Both the position numbers and the translations under genes were made by a program. Below the pieces are notes generated by a model that did no database searches, was not told where the DNA came from, and worked only from the letters and a program-made list of their open reading frames with translations. Shown here piece by piece: positions 17,503 to 25,706 of a stretch of DNA of 64,000 nucleotides (its first letter is position 1; every line of letters starts with the position of its first letter). Source of the stretch: Chitinophagaceae bacterium (GTDB taxonomy: Bacteria; Bacteroidota; Bacteroidia; Chitinophagales; Chitinophagaceae); contig SEAC01000003.1 in assembly GCA_004173235.1 (NCBI GenBank), positions 1-64,000 on the forward strand. The letters run 5' to 3'.

Positions 17503-17754
17503 ATGGGAATCGTATTCATTATCGTCCTGGGCATCGCTTTGATTGCTTTGCAGATCTGGGGCTCGCGATTGAAGGGCAGCAGCCAGGCGCTCTATCGCAT
17601 TGCCGGCGGAGTACTGCTTTTGCTGATGACCTTGTTATTCCCCGACGACCGGAAGGGTTTACCGCACTACAGCCTTTTGATTCTAGGATGTGCGTCGATC
17701 ATCTGGGGAGTAATTGTTTACGTTCAGGCAAAGCGTGATGCCGTAAGGAAGTAG
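17503..17754 (+). CDS. Small three-helix membrane protein, candidate immunity protein
   Basis: This 83-residue protein is almost entirely membrane segments: about 2-20 (GIVFIIVLGIALIALQIWG), 31-47 and 55-75, ending in a basic tail (QAKRDAVRK). I recognise no family. It starts 31 bases after the cysteine-rich secreted protein on the same strand, with no terminator between, so co-transcription is likely. Small polytopic proteins beside bacteriocin precursors often give self-protection. Immunity is an inference from position alone. Confidence 0.65.
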   Translation: MGIVFIIVLGIALIALQIWGSRLKGSSQALYRIAGGVLLLLMTLLFPDDRKGLPHYSLLILGCASIIWGVIVYVQAKRDAVRK

Positions 17755-17803
17755 CTTTTTGCAGGCAGGGAAACAGCGCACTTGTTTTCGCTAACTTTCG
17801 CGA

Positions 17804-18226
17804 ATGAAAAAGCTGATGTTCGCTCTCTTGCTTTTCGCGTCCATTCAAGCGGTTGCCCAAAAAAGCGACGAAGCCGCCGTGCGCGCAGTGCTCCAAAAGC
17901 AGGTGGACGCCTGGAACCAAGGCAACATTCCTGCGTTTATGGAAGGCTACTGGAAGAGCGATTCCCTTATGTTCATCGGCTCCAAAGGGCTTACCTATGG
18001 CTGGGCGCAGACGCTTGCCAACTACCAGAAAGGTTACCCCGACGCGGCGGCGATGGGACAGCTGTCGTTTGAGCTGCTACAGGTGCGACGCCTGTCGAGC
18101 AAATACTATTTCGTGGTAGGCAGGTGGCACCTGGCGCGCAGCAAGGGCGACGTGGGCGGTCATTACGACCTGCTGTTCCGCAAGGTCAAAGGCCGTTGGG
18201 TGATCGTATCGGATCACACTTCGTGA
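17804..18226 (+). CDS. Exported NTF2-like (DUF4440/SnoaL-type) protein
   Basis: This 140-residue protein has a signal peptide (1-19, ending AVAQ). An NTF2-like fold follows, with VRAVLQKQVDAWNQGNIPAFM and GYWKSDSLMFIGSKG, and ends with GGHYDLLFRKVKGRWVIVSDHTS, the usual DUF4440 closing strands. Such domains bind small ligands or act as subunits, and no catalytic residues can be assigned. TAACTTTC 7 bases before the ATG resembles the -7 box. Confidence 0.82.
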   Translation: MKKLMFALLLFASIQAVAQKSDEAAVRAVLQKQVDAWNQGNIPAFMEGYWKSDSLMFIGSKGLTYGWAQTLANYQKGYPDAAAMGQLSFELLQVRRLSSKYYFVVGRWHLARSKGDVGGHYDLLFRKVKGRWVIVSDHTS

Positions 18227-18249
18227 GGTGCCCGCGGCGCGGCGAGAAA

Positions 18250-18382
18250 GAACCCCGCAGGTGCGGGGGAGGCTCCAGATTTTTAAGATTATTATGATCA
18301 ACGCAGATATATAGCGCTAGCGAATCATAACAAATCATAATGATCTGCGTATTCGCCACAGGCGAATCAGCGTTCTTTCTCT
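18250..18382. repeat. Solo, degenerate copy of the AAAGAACGCAGAT element
   Basis: The stretch contains ATTATGATCAACGCAGAT, CATAATGATCTGCG and a terminal GCGTTCTTTCTC, the same building blocks as the array at 19421-19840. A hairpin CCCCGCAGGTGCGGGG lies near its left end and may stop transcription of the NTF2-like gene. The right end abuts the stop codon of the small membrane protein at 18381. Confidence 0.65.
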
Positions 18383-18614
18383 ACTTCCAGATGCGCCAAT
18401 AGTACCACACCAACCCCGCGAGGCTGACCGCGAACAGGATATAAAAAGCAATGTTGAAGCCGTCGACGTGGCCGCCGAACGGAATGGCCCATCCGAAATA
18501 GAGGCCCAGGAAGGCCATGAAGATCATCCAGAATAACCCCACGAAGAGTGTGTTCAGCACCTTTTTCAGGTAGCGCCGCACCTCCGGCTCCATGCCCCGG
18601 TCGAATTCATCCAT
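18381..18614 (-). CDS. Small two-helix membrane protein
   Basis: This 77-residue protein has a charged N-terminus (MDEFDRGMEPEVRRYLKKV) and two membrane helices (about 21-42 and 53-72), ending WYYWRIWK. It starts 4 bases after the stop of the GH25 gene and is probably translated from the same transcript. It has no recognised family. A role as a membrane partner or holin-like companion of the muramidase is speculative. Confidence 0.7.
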   Translation of the reverse strand: MDEFDRGMEPEVRRYLKKVLNTLFVGLFWMIFMAFLGLYFGWAIPFGGHVDGFNIAFYILFAVSLAGLVWYYWRIWK

Positions 18615-18618
18615 TGGT

Positions 18619-19404
18619 TCAAGGTACTAACAGGGAACGAAATGCGACGGAGTCGCCGCTGAAAACGTTGAAGTCGACCTTGGAGCGAATGCCGTCCACG
18701 TGGCCTTCTTCGGAGTGCTGCCAAAAGCTCCACGTGCGCGTGATGCGCGGCCCTTCGGGTTGCAGGTAGTGCGCCACCCACAGCGGGTAGTCGTCGAAGT
18801 GACCCGCGAGGTTGCGCTCGTAAAAATTCAGGTAGGTATACAAGATGGGCCGCACGCCGTAATACTGCTCTGTGATGTCGAGCCAGGCCTTCAGCTCGCG
18901 GCGCAGCACTTCGGGTTTTACGCCACCTGCATTTTCGATGTCGACTACCGGCGGAAGGTCGCCGCTTTGCAGCGGCACCGTGCGAATGAAGTGCTCGGCC
19001 TGGAGGCGCCCGCTTTTGGAAGGAAGAAAGAAATGATAGGCGCCGCGCACGATGCCTGCCTTGTTGCTCTCGCGCCAGTTGCGTTTGAAGGACGGGTCGA
19101 CGTTGGAAACGCCTTCGGTGGCTTTGATGAATGCGAAGCCGATGCGGATGCCGTCGATATCCATCGATTGCACAGAGCCCCAGCTCACCTGCTGCTGGTA
19201 CCGGCTTACATCGATACCGTGGATGCTGTATTGCGTGGGCATGGCGATGCCGAACTCCGGGTAGCGGATCATCGTGCCTTCTTCGTGATTGCGCAGCGCA
19301 TCCCAGCTGAGCCAGGCAAGGCACGCCACGATGATGACAACTGCCAGCAGCACGAAGCGCAGCACGTATTTGCGGGTTTGCTTGTATCGTCGGGCACGGG
19401 CCAT
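18619..19404 (-). CDS. GH25 family muramidase, membrane anchored
   Basis: This 261-residue enzyme has an N-terminal basic segment and one membrane helix (about 14-33), then a GH25 lysozyme domain. Typical features are GIDVSRYQ (Asp65), FAFIKATEG, GAYHFF and PVVDIEN (Asp155, Glu157), the acidic residues of the active centre. It should cleave the glycan strands of peptidoglycan from the periplasmic face. The start at 19404 (MARARRYKQ) is chosen because the upstream in-frame Met at 19443 lies inside the repeat element. It forms an operon with the small membrane protein at 18381. Confidence 0.9.
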   Translation of the reverse strand: MARARRYKQTRKYVLRFVLLAVVIIVACLAWLSWDALRNHEEGTMIRYPEFGIAMPTQYSIHGIDVSRYQQQVSWGSVQSMDIDGIRIGFAFIKATEGVSNVDPSFKRNWRESNKAGIVRGAYHFFLPSKSGRLQAEHFIRTVPLQSGDLPPVVDIENAGGVKPEVLRRELKAWLDITEQYYGVRPILYTYLNFYERNLAGHFDDYPLWVAHYLQPEGPRITRTWSFWQHSEEGHVDGIRSKVDFNVFSGDSVAFRSLLVP

Positions 19405-19420
19405 GGGGCGCAAGATAGAA

Positions 19421-19840
19421 GAGAAAGAACGCAGATACCGCAAGCGGTATGCGCAGATTGGTTAAGATTGTTTATGATTTGCTGACGCGCACACGATGGA
19501 TCCGCGTAAATCTCAATGATCATAATACCTCGAGGCTTGGGGGCTGCGTTCTTTATTAGGTTCGACGGCGGTAGAAAGAACGCAGATACCGCAAGCGGTA
19601 TGCGCAGATTGGTTAAGATTGTTTATGATTTGCTGACGCGCACACGATGGATCCGCGTAAATCTTAATGATCATAATACATCGAGGCTTGGGGGCTGCGT
19701 TCTTTATTAGGTTCGACGGCGGTAGAAAGAACGCAGATACCGCAAGCGGTATGCGCAGATTGGTTGTTTATGATTTGCTGACGCGCACATGATGGATCCG
19801 CGTACATCTTAATGATCATAATAAATCTGCGTTCTTTCTC
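19421..19840. repeat. Three tandem 151-bp units with 16-bp perfect terminal inverted repeats
   Basis: The starts of GAAAGAACGCAGATACCG at 19423, 19574 and 19725 give an exact 151-bp period. The third unit lacks 9 bp (TTAAGATTG region). The whole block is bounded by GAGAAAGAACGCAGAT (19421-19436) and its exact reverse complement (19825-19840); the first two units close with an AAAGAACGCAG / CTGCGTTCTTT pair. No reading frame inside looks like a protein. This block and flanking bases make up the entire 19405-19868 intergenic region. It looks like a MITE- or REP-like non-autonomous element. Confidence 0.88.
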
Positions 19841-19868
19841 TCCTTGCCGATTCCCGATCTTTGCCGCC

Positions 19869-20900
19869 ATGCCCTTCAACTGGACCGACAGCCGCAACTT
19901 CCTTTCCAAGCTCACGCTGCGGCGCGTTTGGAACATGGCGCAGGTGTACAGCTCGTATTACCTCAGCCGCTGGACGGGCCGTTCCATTCACTGGGGCATG
20001 CCCATCTCGATCTCGTTTGAACCCACTACCAGCTGCAACCTGCGTTGCCCGGAGTGCCCGTCGGGACTGCGCGCCTTCACACGTCCGACTGGCATGCTCA
20101 AGAAAGACTTCTTCCGCGAAACGATCGACGAGCTGGCGCCGCAACTGAGCTACCTCGTATTTTATTTCCAGGGCGAGCCTTTTCTCAACCCCGACTTCCT
20201 GGAGATGGTTCGCTACGCGGCCGACAAAAAGATCTATACGGCAACTTCTACCAACGCACACTACCTGAAAGACGATGTGGCTCGCCGCACCGTGGAGAGC
20301 GGCCTCGACCGCCTCATCATCTCCATCGACGGCACCACGCAGGAAACCTACCAGCAATACCGCGTGGGCGGCCGGCTCGACAAAGTGCTGGAGGGCGCGC
20401 GCAACATCGTGCGTTGGAAGAAGGAGCTGAAGAGCCGCACGCCCTTCATCATCTTCCAGTTCCTGGTGGTGCGCCACAACGAGCACCAGGTGGAAGAAGT
20501 GAAAGAGCTGGCGAAAGAGATCGGCGTGGATGATGTATGGCTGAAGACCGCGCAGGTTTACGACTACGAAAACGATCCGAACGAACTGATCCCCGTGAAT
20601 GCGAAGTACAGCCGTTACCGTAGAAATACGGATGGACGGATGGAGTTCAAAGGCAACAATGCGAACCACTGCTGGCGCCTTTGGCACGACCCCGTCATCA
20701 CCTGGGACGGCGCCGTGGTGCCCTGTTGTTTCGACAAGGATGCGCAGCACCGCCTGGGCCATCTTCGCGAGCAATCGTTTGCGAGCATCTGGCGCAGCGG
20801 CGAATACCAGCGCTTCCGCAACGAAGTGCTGCAGAGCCGGCAGAACATCGACATCTGCGCGAACTGCAGCGAGGGGGTGAAGGTGTGGGAGAAGTCGTGA
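19869..20900 (+). CDS. Radical SAM/SPASM domain protein
   Basis: This 343-residue protein has the radical SAM cluster motif CNLRCPEC (Cys56, Cys60, Cys63) after ISISFEPTTS, followed by the TIM-barrel half with FYFQGEPFLNPDF. A C-terminal SPASM-like region supplies further cysteines (CWRLWHDP, VPCCFDKD, CANCSEG) for an auxiliary Fe-S cluster. Related enzymes modify peptides or small molecules. The nearest cysteine-rich candidate substrate lies 2.4 kb upstream on the same strand and a link is unproven. ATG 19869 is preferred; upstream codons lie in the repeat. The true substrate is unknown. Confidence 0.88.
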   Translation: MPFNWTDSRNFLSKLTLRRVWNMAQVYSSYYLSRWTGRSIHWGMPISISFEPTTSCNLRCPECPSGLRAFTRPTGMLKKDFFRETIDELAPQLSYLVFYFQGEPFLNPDFLEMVRYAADKKIYTATSTNAHYLKDDVARRTVESGLDRLIISIDGTTQETYQQYRVGGRLDKVLEGARNIVRWKKELKSRTPFIIFQFLVVRHNEHQVEEVKELAKEIGVDDVWLKTAQVYDYENDPNELIPVNAKYSRYRRNTDGRMEFKGNNANHCWRLWHDPVITWDGAVVPCCFDKDAQHRLGHLREQSFASIWRSGEYQRFRNEVLQSRQNIDICANCSEGVKVWEKS

Positions 20901-21046
20901 ACGTGAACGTGAATCGTGAATTCGCAATGCGCGGCAACGGGCGCCGGCATCCCCGATTGCCGATTGCCGATCCCCGTCCGGCGTCAGCATTCCGGATTGA
21001 CGATTGACGATTCACGACTGGCCCCATCCTACCTTTATTCTTCACT

Positions 21047-21493
21047 ATGGGTATCGAGCAAGACATCCGTCAAACCAAGTTCGTCAACGCCAAGCAAAAG
21101 GCGATGATCAACCTGCTGTATTCGTACGGCTGGGTGATGGAGCAGGTGAAGACCTTCCTTGCTTCCGAAGACATCACGCACCAGCAGTTCAACATCCTCC
21201 GCATCCTGCGCGGCGCGGCCGGCCCGCTGTCGACACTGCAGATCCGCGAGCGGATGCTCGACAAGATGAGCGACACCTCGCGCATCGTAGACCGCCTGGT
21301 GGCAAAAGAACTGGTGCAAAAGGTGACCTGTGCCAAAGACAAGCGCCTGGTGGATGTGACCATCAGCGCGAAAGGCCTGGCGCTGCTGCTGAAGCTCGAC
21401 AACCGCGACGACCACATCCAGGAAATCATGAAGAACATCAGCGAGGCCGAAGCAACACAGCTTTCGCTGCTCCTCGATAAGATCCGCGGCTAA
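21047..21493 (+). CDS. MarR family transcriptional regulator
   Basis: This 148-residue protein has the winged-helix layout of MarR: N-terminal dimer helix, QQFNILRILRGAAGPLSTLQ, recognition helix MLDKMSDTSRIVDRLVAKEL, and the wing KDKRLVDVTISAKG. No ligand can be deduced. Genes on both sides are on the same strand but are separated by over 60 bases. TCCTACCTTTATTC about 20 bases upstream resembles the -7 box (TACCTTTA). Confidence 0.9.
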   Translation: MGIEQDIRQTKFVNAKQKAMINLLYSYGWVMEQVKTFLASEDITHQQFNILRILRGAAGPLSTLQIRERMLDKMSDTSRIVDRLVAKELVQKVTCAKDKRLVDVTISAKGLALLLKLDNRDDHIQEIMKNISEAEATQLSLLLDKIRG

Positions 21494-21561
21494 AAGCAGC
21501 GTTAAATGGTTTATCGGTTAACTAGTTTATTGGTAACGTTGTAGCTACCATTTGGATATCC

Positions 21562-22815
21562 ATGAAGAATCTTCTTTCCCTCGCCTTTCTTTTCCCCGCT
21601 CTGGTTTCGCTTGCGCAAGACAGCACCGTTCGCAAGTCCGACACGAGCGTTGTGAACCCCCGATACGAATTCCGCGGCGTGTGGATCGCTTCGGTAGATA
21701 ACATCGACTGGCCCGCACGTGGTCAGTATAACGTGGATTCGCAGAAGATCGACTTTCGCCGCCAGCTCGACCTGCATAAGGCCAACGGAATGAATGCCGC
21801 GATCGTGCAGATCCGCCCCGCAGCCGATGCCTTTTATCCATCGCCCTACGAGCCTTGGAGCCAGTGGCTCACCGGCCAGCAGGGCCGCGCGCCGCTGCCG
21901 CTGTGGGACCCGGTGGCCTTCGGCATCGAGGAAGCGCACAAGCGCGGGATGGAATACCACGCATGGCTCAACCCCTACCGCGCCACTTTCAACATCGCCA
22001 AATCGTCCATCACACCCGGGCATATCACCAAACAACACCCCGAGTGGTTTCTCGACTACGGCGGCACCCGCTACTTCGACCCGGGCAATCCCGACGCGCA
22101 GCAATGGGTAGTAAGCGTGGTGACCGACATCGTGGGCCGCTACGATGTGGACGCCATTCACATGGACGACTACTTTTATCCCTACCGGATCGCAGGAAAA
22201 GAATTCCCGGACAGCGCTTCGTACCGCAAATACGGCAAGGGCATGGAAAAAAGTGCCTGGCGCCGCAGCAATACGGATTCCATCATCGTGAAGATCGCGC
22301 GGGCGATGAAGACAACGAAGCCCTGGGTGAAATTCGGCATCTCGCCCTTTGGCGTTTGGCGCAATAAAAGCCAGGATCCGGACGGCTCGGCAACGCAGGC
22401 CGGCCAAACCAATTACGACGACCTCTATGCCGACATCCTCCTATGGCTGCGCAAAGGCTGGATCGACTACGTAACACCGCAGCTGTATTGGGAGATCGGG
22501 TTTGCCCGTGCCGACTACACTACGCTCATCGACTGGTGGGCAACGCATGCCTATGGCCGCCACGTGTACATCGGCCACGGTATTTACCGCTATTACGAAA
22601 ACAACCCAGCCTGGAAACAGAAAGACCAGTTGCCACGCCAGATCGAACTGTTGCGCAAATACCCTTCGATCCAGGGATCGATTTATTTCAGCTCGAAAAG
22701 TTTTGAGCGCAACCCCAACGGCTGGAACGACACCTTGCGGCTGAACTACTACCGCGTGCCGGCAGAGGTGCCGCCGATGCCCTGGCTGCCTTCGAGGCCT
22801 GGTAGTGAGCAGTGA
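21562..22815 (+). CDS. Exported GHL10/DUF187-type glycoside hydrolase-like protein
   Basis: This 417-residue protein has a signal peptide (1-19, ending SLAQ) and the layout of the family 10-like glycosyl hydrolases (GHL10, formerly DUF187): EFRGVWIASVDNIDWPA, AAIVQIRPAADAFYPS, YHAWLNPYRA, and the acidic core DAIHMDDYFYPY. A family member acts as a peptidoglycan-strand hydrolase and others are suspected polysaccharide hydrolases. It is preceded by the MarR gene and followed by a terminator-like hairpin. Acidic residues consistent with catalysis are present. Confidence 0.88.
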   Translation: MKNLLSLAFLFPALVSLAQDSTVRKSDTSVVNPRYEFRGVWIASVDNIDWPARGQYNVDSQKIDFRRQLDLHKANGMNAAIVQIRPAADAFYPSPYEPWSQWLTGQQGRAPLPLWDPVAFGIEEAHKRGMEYHAWLNPYRATFNIAKSSITPGHITKQHPEWFLDYGGTRYFDPGNPDAQQWVVSVVTDIVGRYDVDAIHMDDYFYPYRIAGKEFPDSASYRKYGKGMEKSAWRRSNTDSIIVKIARAMKTTKPWVKFGISPFGVWRNKSQDPDGSATQAGQTNYDDLYADILLWLRKGWIDYVTPQLYWEIGFARADYTTLIDWWATHAYGRHVYIGHGIYRYYENNPAWKQKDQLPRQIELLRKYPSIQGSIYFSSKSFERNPNGWNDTLRLNYYRVPAEVPPMPWLPSRPGSEQ

Positions 22816-22860
22816 GGCCGTGAGTCGTGAATCGTCAATCGTGAATGCTGGCGCCTGAAG

Positions 22861-22932
22861 AGCGAACGGATGCCTTTGGCTTCCGTTCGCTTTTAGTAGG
22901 TCCCCAGCCCTTCCCTTTGGGAAGGGCTGGGG
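22861..22932 (+). terminator. Terminator hairpin followed by a dispersed G/C-rich palindrome
   Basis: GCGAACGGA (22862-22870) with inner GCC pairs with GGC and TCCGTTCGC (22882-22890) around one T:T mismatch and a TTT loop, followed by TTTT. It should end the GHL10 transcript. Immediately after comes CCCAGCCCTTCCC/GGGAAGGGCTGGG (about 22902-22931), the same palindromic core that opens the 28-bp arrays at 1 and 4281. Confidence 0.75.
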
Positions 22933-22941
22933 ATGGGTCGC

Positions 22942-23205
22942 TCACGGCTTCCTCGCTCCCGCCTTCTGTTCCAAATAATCCACATAGTCCTTGCTGCCCA
23001 GGCGAAAGAAAAGAGGCCGCCCAGTGGCCTTTTGCAGCAACAGTTCGGTGCGGCAGAAGAAAGAGAGGCGCCGGGCGTAAAAGTCCGGTGGCACCGTTTT
23101 TATAGATATAGGGGCAACCGGGGCGGGGCGTGGTTTTCCCACCTGACCCTGGCCTTCCAGACAAAAAAACAACAACAAACCTAAGCCGGTCCAACGCTTC
23201 GCCAT
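22942..23205 (-). CDS. Small exported hypothetical protein
   Basis: This 87-residue protein has a signal peptide (about 1-20, ending EGQG) and the pattern VPPDFYARRLSFFCRTELLL, KATGRPLFFRLGS and YVDYLEQK. I recognise that pattern from short Bacteroidota hypothetical proteins of unknown function. One conserved-looking Cys remains in the mature part. It is divergent from rpoN, with about 70 bases between the starts. Confidence 0.75.
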   Translation of the reverse strand: MAKRWTGLGLLLFFCLEGQGQVGKPRPAPVAPISIKTVPPDFYARRLSFFCRTELLLQKATGRPLFFRLGSKDYVDYLEQKAGARKP

Positions 23206-23273
23206 CCCAACTGATTTGGTGTAAATTTACAGCGTGAACGAGGACGCGGTCTACTTCGCAGAAACCGAGGATT

Positions 23274-24764
23274 ATGAGCCTGAATCAGAGCCTACAACAA
23301 AAGCTGTTACAAAAGCTGTCGCCCCAGCAGATTCAATTAATGAAACTGCTGCAGGTGCCTACGGCCATCCTCGATGACCGCATCAAGGAAGAACTCGAAG
23401 AAAACCCGGCACTCGAACTCGCCGACGAAGGCTTTGAAGGCGACGAAACTCCCGACGAATTCGCTTCGAACGACAGCGACGACGACTACTCTGAAGACGG
23501 CGACAGCGCCGACGATCCCTACGAGAACATCGACATCTCCGACTACGTGAGCGAAGGCGACGACGACATCGCCGACTATAAAATGCGCGACGAGAACTAC
23601 GGCGACCAGGAAGAAAAAACCACGCTGCCGTATAAGGTCGAAACCTCCTTTTACGAGCAGCTCGAAGCACAGCTCGGAATGCTCAACCTCGACGACCGCC
23701 TCTACAAGATCGCCGAGCAGATCATCGGCTCCATTGACGAAGACGGGTACCTGCGCCGCGAAACATCGGCCATCGTAGACGACCTCGCCTTCCGCCAGAA
23801 CGTGATGACCTCCGACGAAGAAGTGGAATCGCTCATCAGGCGTATCCAGAACTTCGACCCTCCCGGCGTGGCCGCACGTACGCTCCAGGAATGCCTGCTG
23901 CTGCAGCTGCAGCGCCACAAAGTGGAAGGCCGCGACGTGGACGTTGCCATCGCAGCCCTCACCCGCTACTTCGACGAATTCACCAAGAAGCACTACGAAA
24001 AGATCCAGCGCGGCCTCAACCTCACCGATGAAGGTTTGAAGGACGTGATGATCCAGATCACGAAGCTGAACCCCAAGCCGGGCGGCAACGTGGGCGAGAT
24101 CAACAAGGCCGAAGCCTATGTAGTGCCCGACTTCTTTATCTACAACAACGGCGGCAAGCTGGAGCTCACGCTCAACTCGAAGAACGCACCCGAGCTGCGC
24201 ATCTCCGAAGGCTACCGCGACATGCTCAAGGAATACGATCGCGGCGCCAAGAAAGACCGCCGCCAGAAGGAAGCCGTTCTTTTCATCAAGCAAAAGATCG
24301 ATTCGGCCAAGTGGTTCATCGATGCCATCAAGCAGCGCCAGCACACCCTGCTGAGCACGATGACCGCCATCATGGACCACCAGACGGAATTCTTCTTCAC
24401 CGGCGACGAAACGTCGCTCCGCCCGATGATCCTCAAAGACATCGCAGAGCGCACGGGCCTCGACATCTCCACGGTGAGCCGCGTGGCCAACTCCAAGTTT
24501 GTGCAGACCGAGTTTGGCACCTACCGCCTTAAGTTCTTCTTCTCCGAATCGCTCACTACCGACTCGGGCGAGGAAGTGTCGACGCGCGAGGTGAAAAAGA
24601 TCCTCAGCGACCTCATCGAAGGCGAAAGCAAAAAGAAGCCGTTGTCGGACGAGCGCCTCACGGAGCTGCTCCAGGAAAAAGGCTATAATATCGCACGCCG
24701 CACGGTGGCCAAGTATCGCGAGCAGCTGAACATACCGGTGGCGCGGCTGCGGAAAGAGTTGTAA
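23274..24764 (+). CDS. rpoN: RNA polymerase sigma-54 factor
   Basis: This 496-residue factor has the Gln/Leu-rich region I (SLNQSLQQKLLQKLSPQQIQ), which contacts enhancer-binding ATPases. An acidic region II (about 55-115; many Asp/Glu) follows, then the core-binding and DNA-binding region III. The RpoN box reads ARRTVAKYRE near the C-terminus and the helix-turn-helix includes LDISTVSRVANSKF. It is a complete, normal-length family member. No sigma-54 activator gene lies in the window, so its regulon cannot be read here. Confidence 0.96.
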   Translation: MSLNQSLQQKLLQKLSPQQIQLMKLLQVPTAILDDRIKEELEENPALELADEGFEGDETPDEFASNDSDDDYSEDGDSADDPYENIDISDYVSEGDDDIADYKMRDENYGDQEEKTTLPYKVETSFYEQLEAQLGMLNLDDRLYKIAEQIIGSIDEDGYLRRETSAIVDDLAFRQNVMTSDEEVESLIRRIQNFDPPGVAARTLQECLLLQLQRHKVEGRDVDVAIAALTRYFDEFTKKHYEKIQRGLNLTDEGLKDVMIQITKLNPKPGGNVGEINKAEAYVVPDFFIYNNGGKLELTLNSKNAPELRISEGYRDMLKEYDRGAKKDRRQKEAVLFIKQKIDSAKWFIDAIKQRQHTLLSTMTAIMDHQTEFFFTGDETSLRPMILKDIAERTGLDISTVSRVANSKFVQTEFGTYRLKFFFSESLTTDSGEEVSTREVKKILSDLIEGESKKKPLSDERLTELLQEKGYNIARRTVAKYREQLNIPVARLRKEL

Positions 24765-24776
24765 AGAGGGATGAAG

Positions 24777-24870
24777 GGAGGGAAGAGAACATGAGAACGT
24801 GAGAACATGAGGGGAGAGGGAAGAGGGGAGGGAAGAGAACATGAGAACGTGAGAACATGAGGGAAGAGGG
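24777..24870. repeat. Two tandem 50-bp units (AGAACATGAGAACGTGAG)
   Basis: ATGAGAACGTGAGAACATGA begins at 24791 and again at 24841, giving a 50-bp period. The units are embedded in a GGGAGGGAAGAG-rich stretch. The duplication fills the gap between rpoN and the downstream membrane-protein gene. Confidence 0.8.
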
Positions 24871-24879
24871 AAGATGAAT

Positions 24880-24887
24880 TACTTTTG
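24880..24887 (+). promoter_or_regulatory. Bacteroidota -7 box immediately before a start codon
   Basis: TACTTTTG matches TAnnTTTG exactly and ends 6 bases before the ATG at 24894, so the mRNA would have almost no leader. Confidence 0.55.
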
Positions 24888-24893
24888 CCGCAA

Positions 24894-25544
24894 ATGAACA
24901 CTCCCGAAGCTCCTGCTCCAACGTTTCCGCGTATCCTTCGTTACGGCGCTGAAGCAGTTTCCGTGGTGCTGCACCCGCTGTTCATTCCCGTTTACATTTT
25001 GCTGTTTACGCTTTGGATCAGCCCGCTTACGGTGGCCATCGATCCATTGGTGAAAACAAGGATATCCTTCTCTTTTGGATTGATGTATATCGTGTTTCCG
25101 CTGGCAACCGTGCTGCTGGCAAAAGGCCTGGGCTTCGTGGATTCCATCCGCCTGAGGTCGCGCAAGGACCGGATCATTCCCTACGTGGGTTGCGGCATTT
25201 ATTACTTCTGGATGTGGTATGTGCTGCACAAGCAGGGTTCCTTTCCCGCTCCGCTGGCGGCCTTTGCGCTGGGCGTTTTCCTTGCGTCGAGCGGCGGCCT
25301 CATCCTCAATGCCTGGCTCAAGATCTCGATGCATGCCATGGCTGCAGGCACCGGCCTCACCTTCCTGTTCGTGCTGGCACTGGCATCGCCCTTTGCGTGG
25401 GGCTTCTACCTTTCGGTGGGGCTGCTGCTCACGGGCCTCATTTGCACGGCGCGCCTCCTCACCGGCGATCACAACCAGGCCGAAGTATACAGCGGCCTTT
25501 TCATCGGCACACTGTCGATGATGATCGCTGCCTGGGTATCTTAA
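24894..25544 (+). CDS. Integral membrane protein, PAP2-like
   Basis: This 216-residue protein has about six membrane helices. It contains SRKDRIIPYVGCGIYYF, KISMHAMAAGTGLTF and TGDHNQAEVYSGLFIG. The His-containing elements resemble the order of PAP2 phosphatase motifs, but the canonical KX6RP and SRxxxxxHxxxD signatures are not intact, so catalysis is doubtful. ATG 24894 is preferred over an upstream in-frame TTG at 24885. The gene stands alone between rpoN and the lnt-like gene. Confidence 0.75.
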   Translation: MNTPEAPAPTFPRILRYGAEAVSVVLHPLFIPVYILLFTLWISPLTVAIDPLVKTRISFSFGLMYIVFPLATVLLAKGLGFVDSIRLRSRKDRIIPYVGCGIYYFWMWYVLHKQGSFPAPLAAFALGVFLASSGGLILNAWLKISMHAMAAGTGLTFLFVLALASPFAWGFYLSVGLLLTGLICTARLLTGDHNQAEVYSGLFIGTLSMMIAAWVS

Positions 25545-25601
25545 GGATACCGTATTTCTACTAAACTTTTCTTTCGCCGACTTTATTCGGGCGCAGCCCG
25601 C

Positions 25602-25609
25602 TATATTTG
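25602..25609 (+). promoter_or_regulatory. Bacteroidota -7 box upstream of the lnt-like gene
   Basis: TATATTTG is an exact TAnnTTTG match. It would give a leader of about 90 bases before the ATG at 25707. No convincing -33 TTG partner was fixed. Confidence 0.5.
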
Positions 25610-25706
25610 GGATGGATAAGCATTTACACTGACTGGCCTTTACCAATTGCTGAACTAAAGAAACCAAAACACACAATCGAAAAACGCGCCCTTGCGCGTC
25701 CAGCTT

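Noticed and set aside
19421-19840. 151-bp repeat block as a CRISPR array or coding repeat
   Set aside because: The period is too long, there are no spacers, and the units contain stops and inverted ends typical of a non-autonomous element.
19869-20900. Radical SAM enzyme as the modifying partner of the cysteine-rich protein at 16848
   Set aside because: They are separated by four genes and a repeat block, with no shared operon; the link is only strand and proximity, so it is not claimed.
23337-24842. Minus-strand ORF of 501 codons opposite rpoN
   Set aside because: rpoN on the plus strand is unambiguous; the antisense translation is Val/Phe/Leu-rich without motifs.
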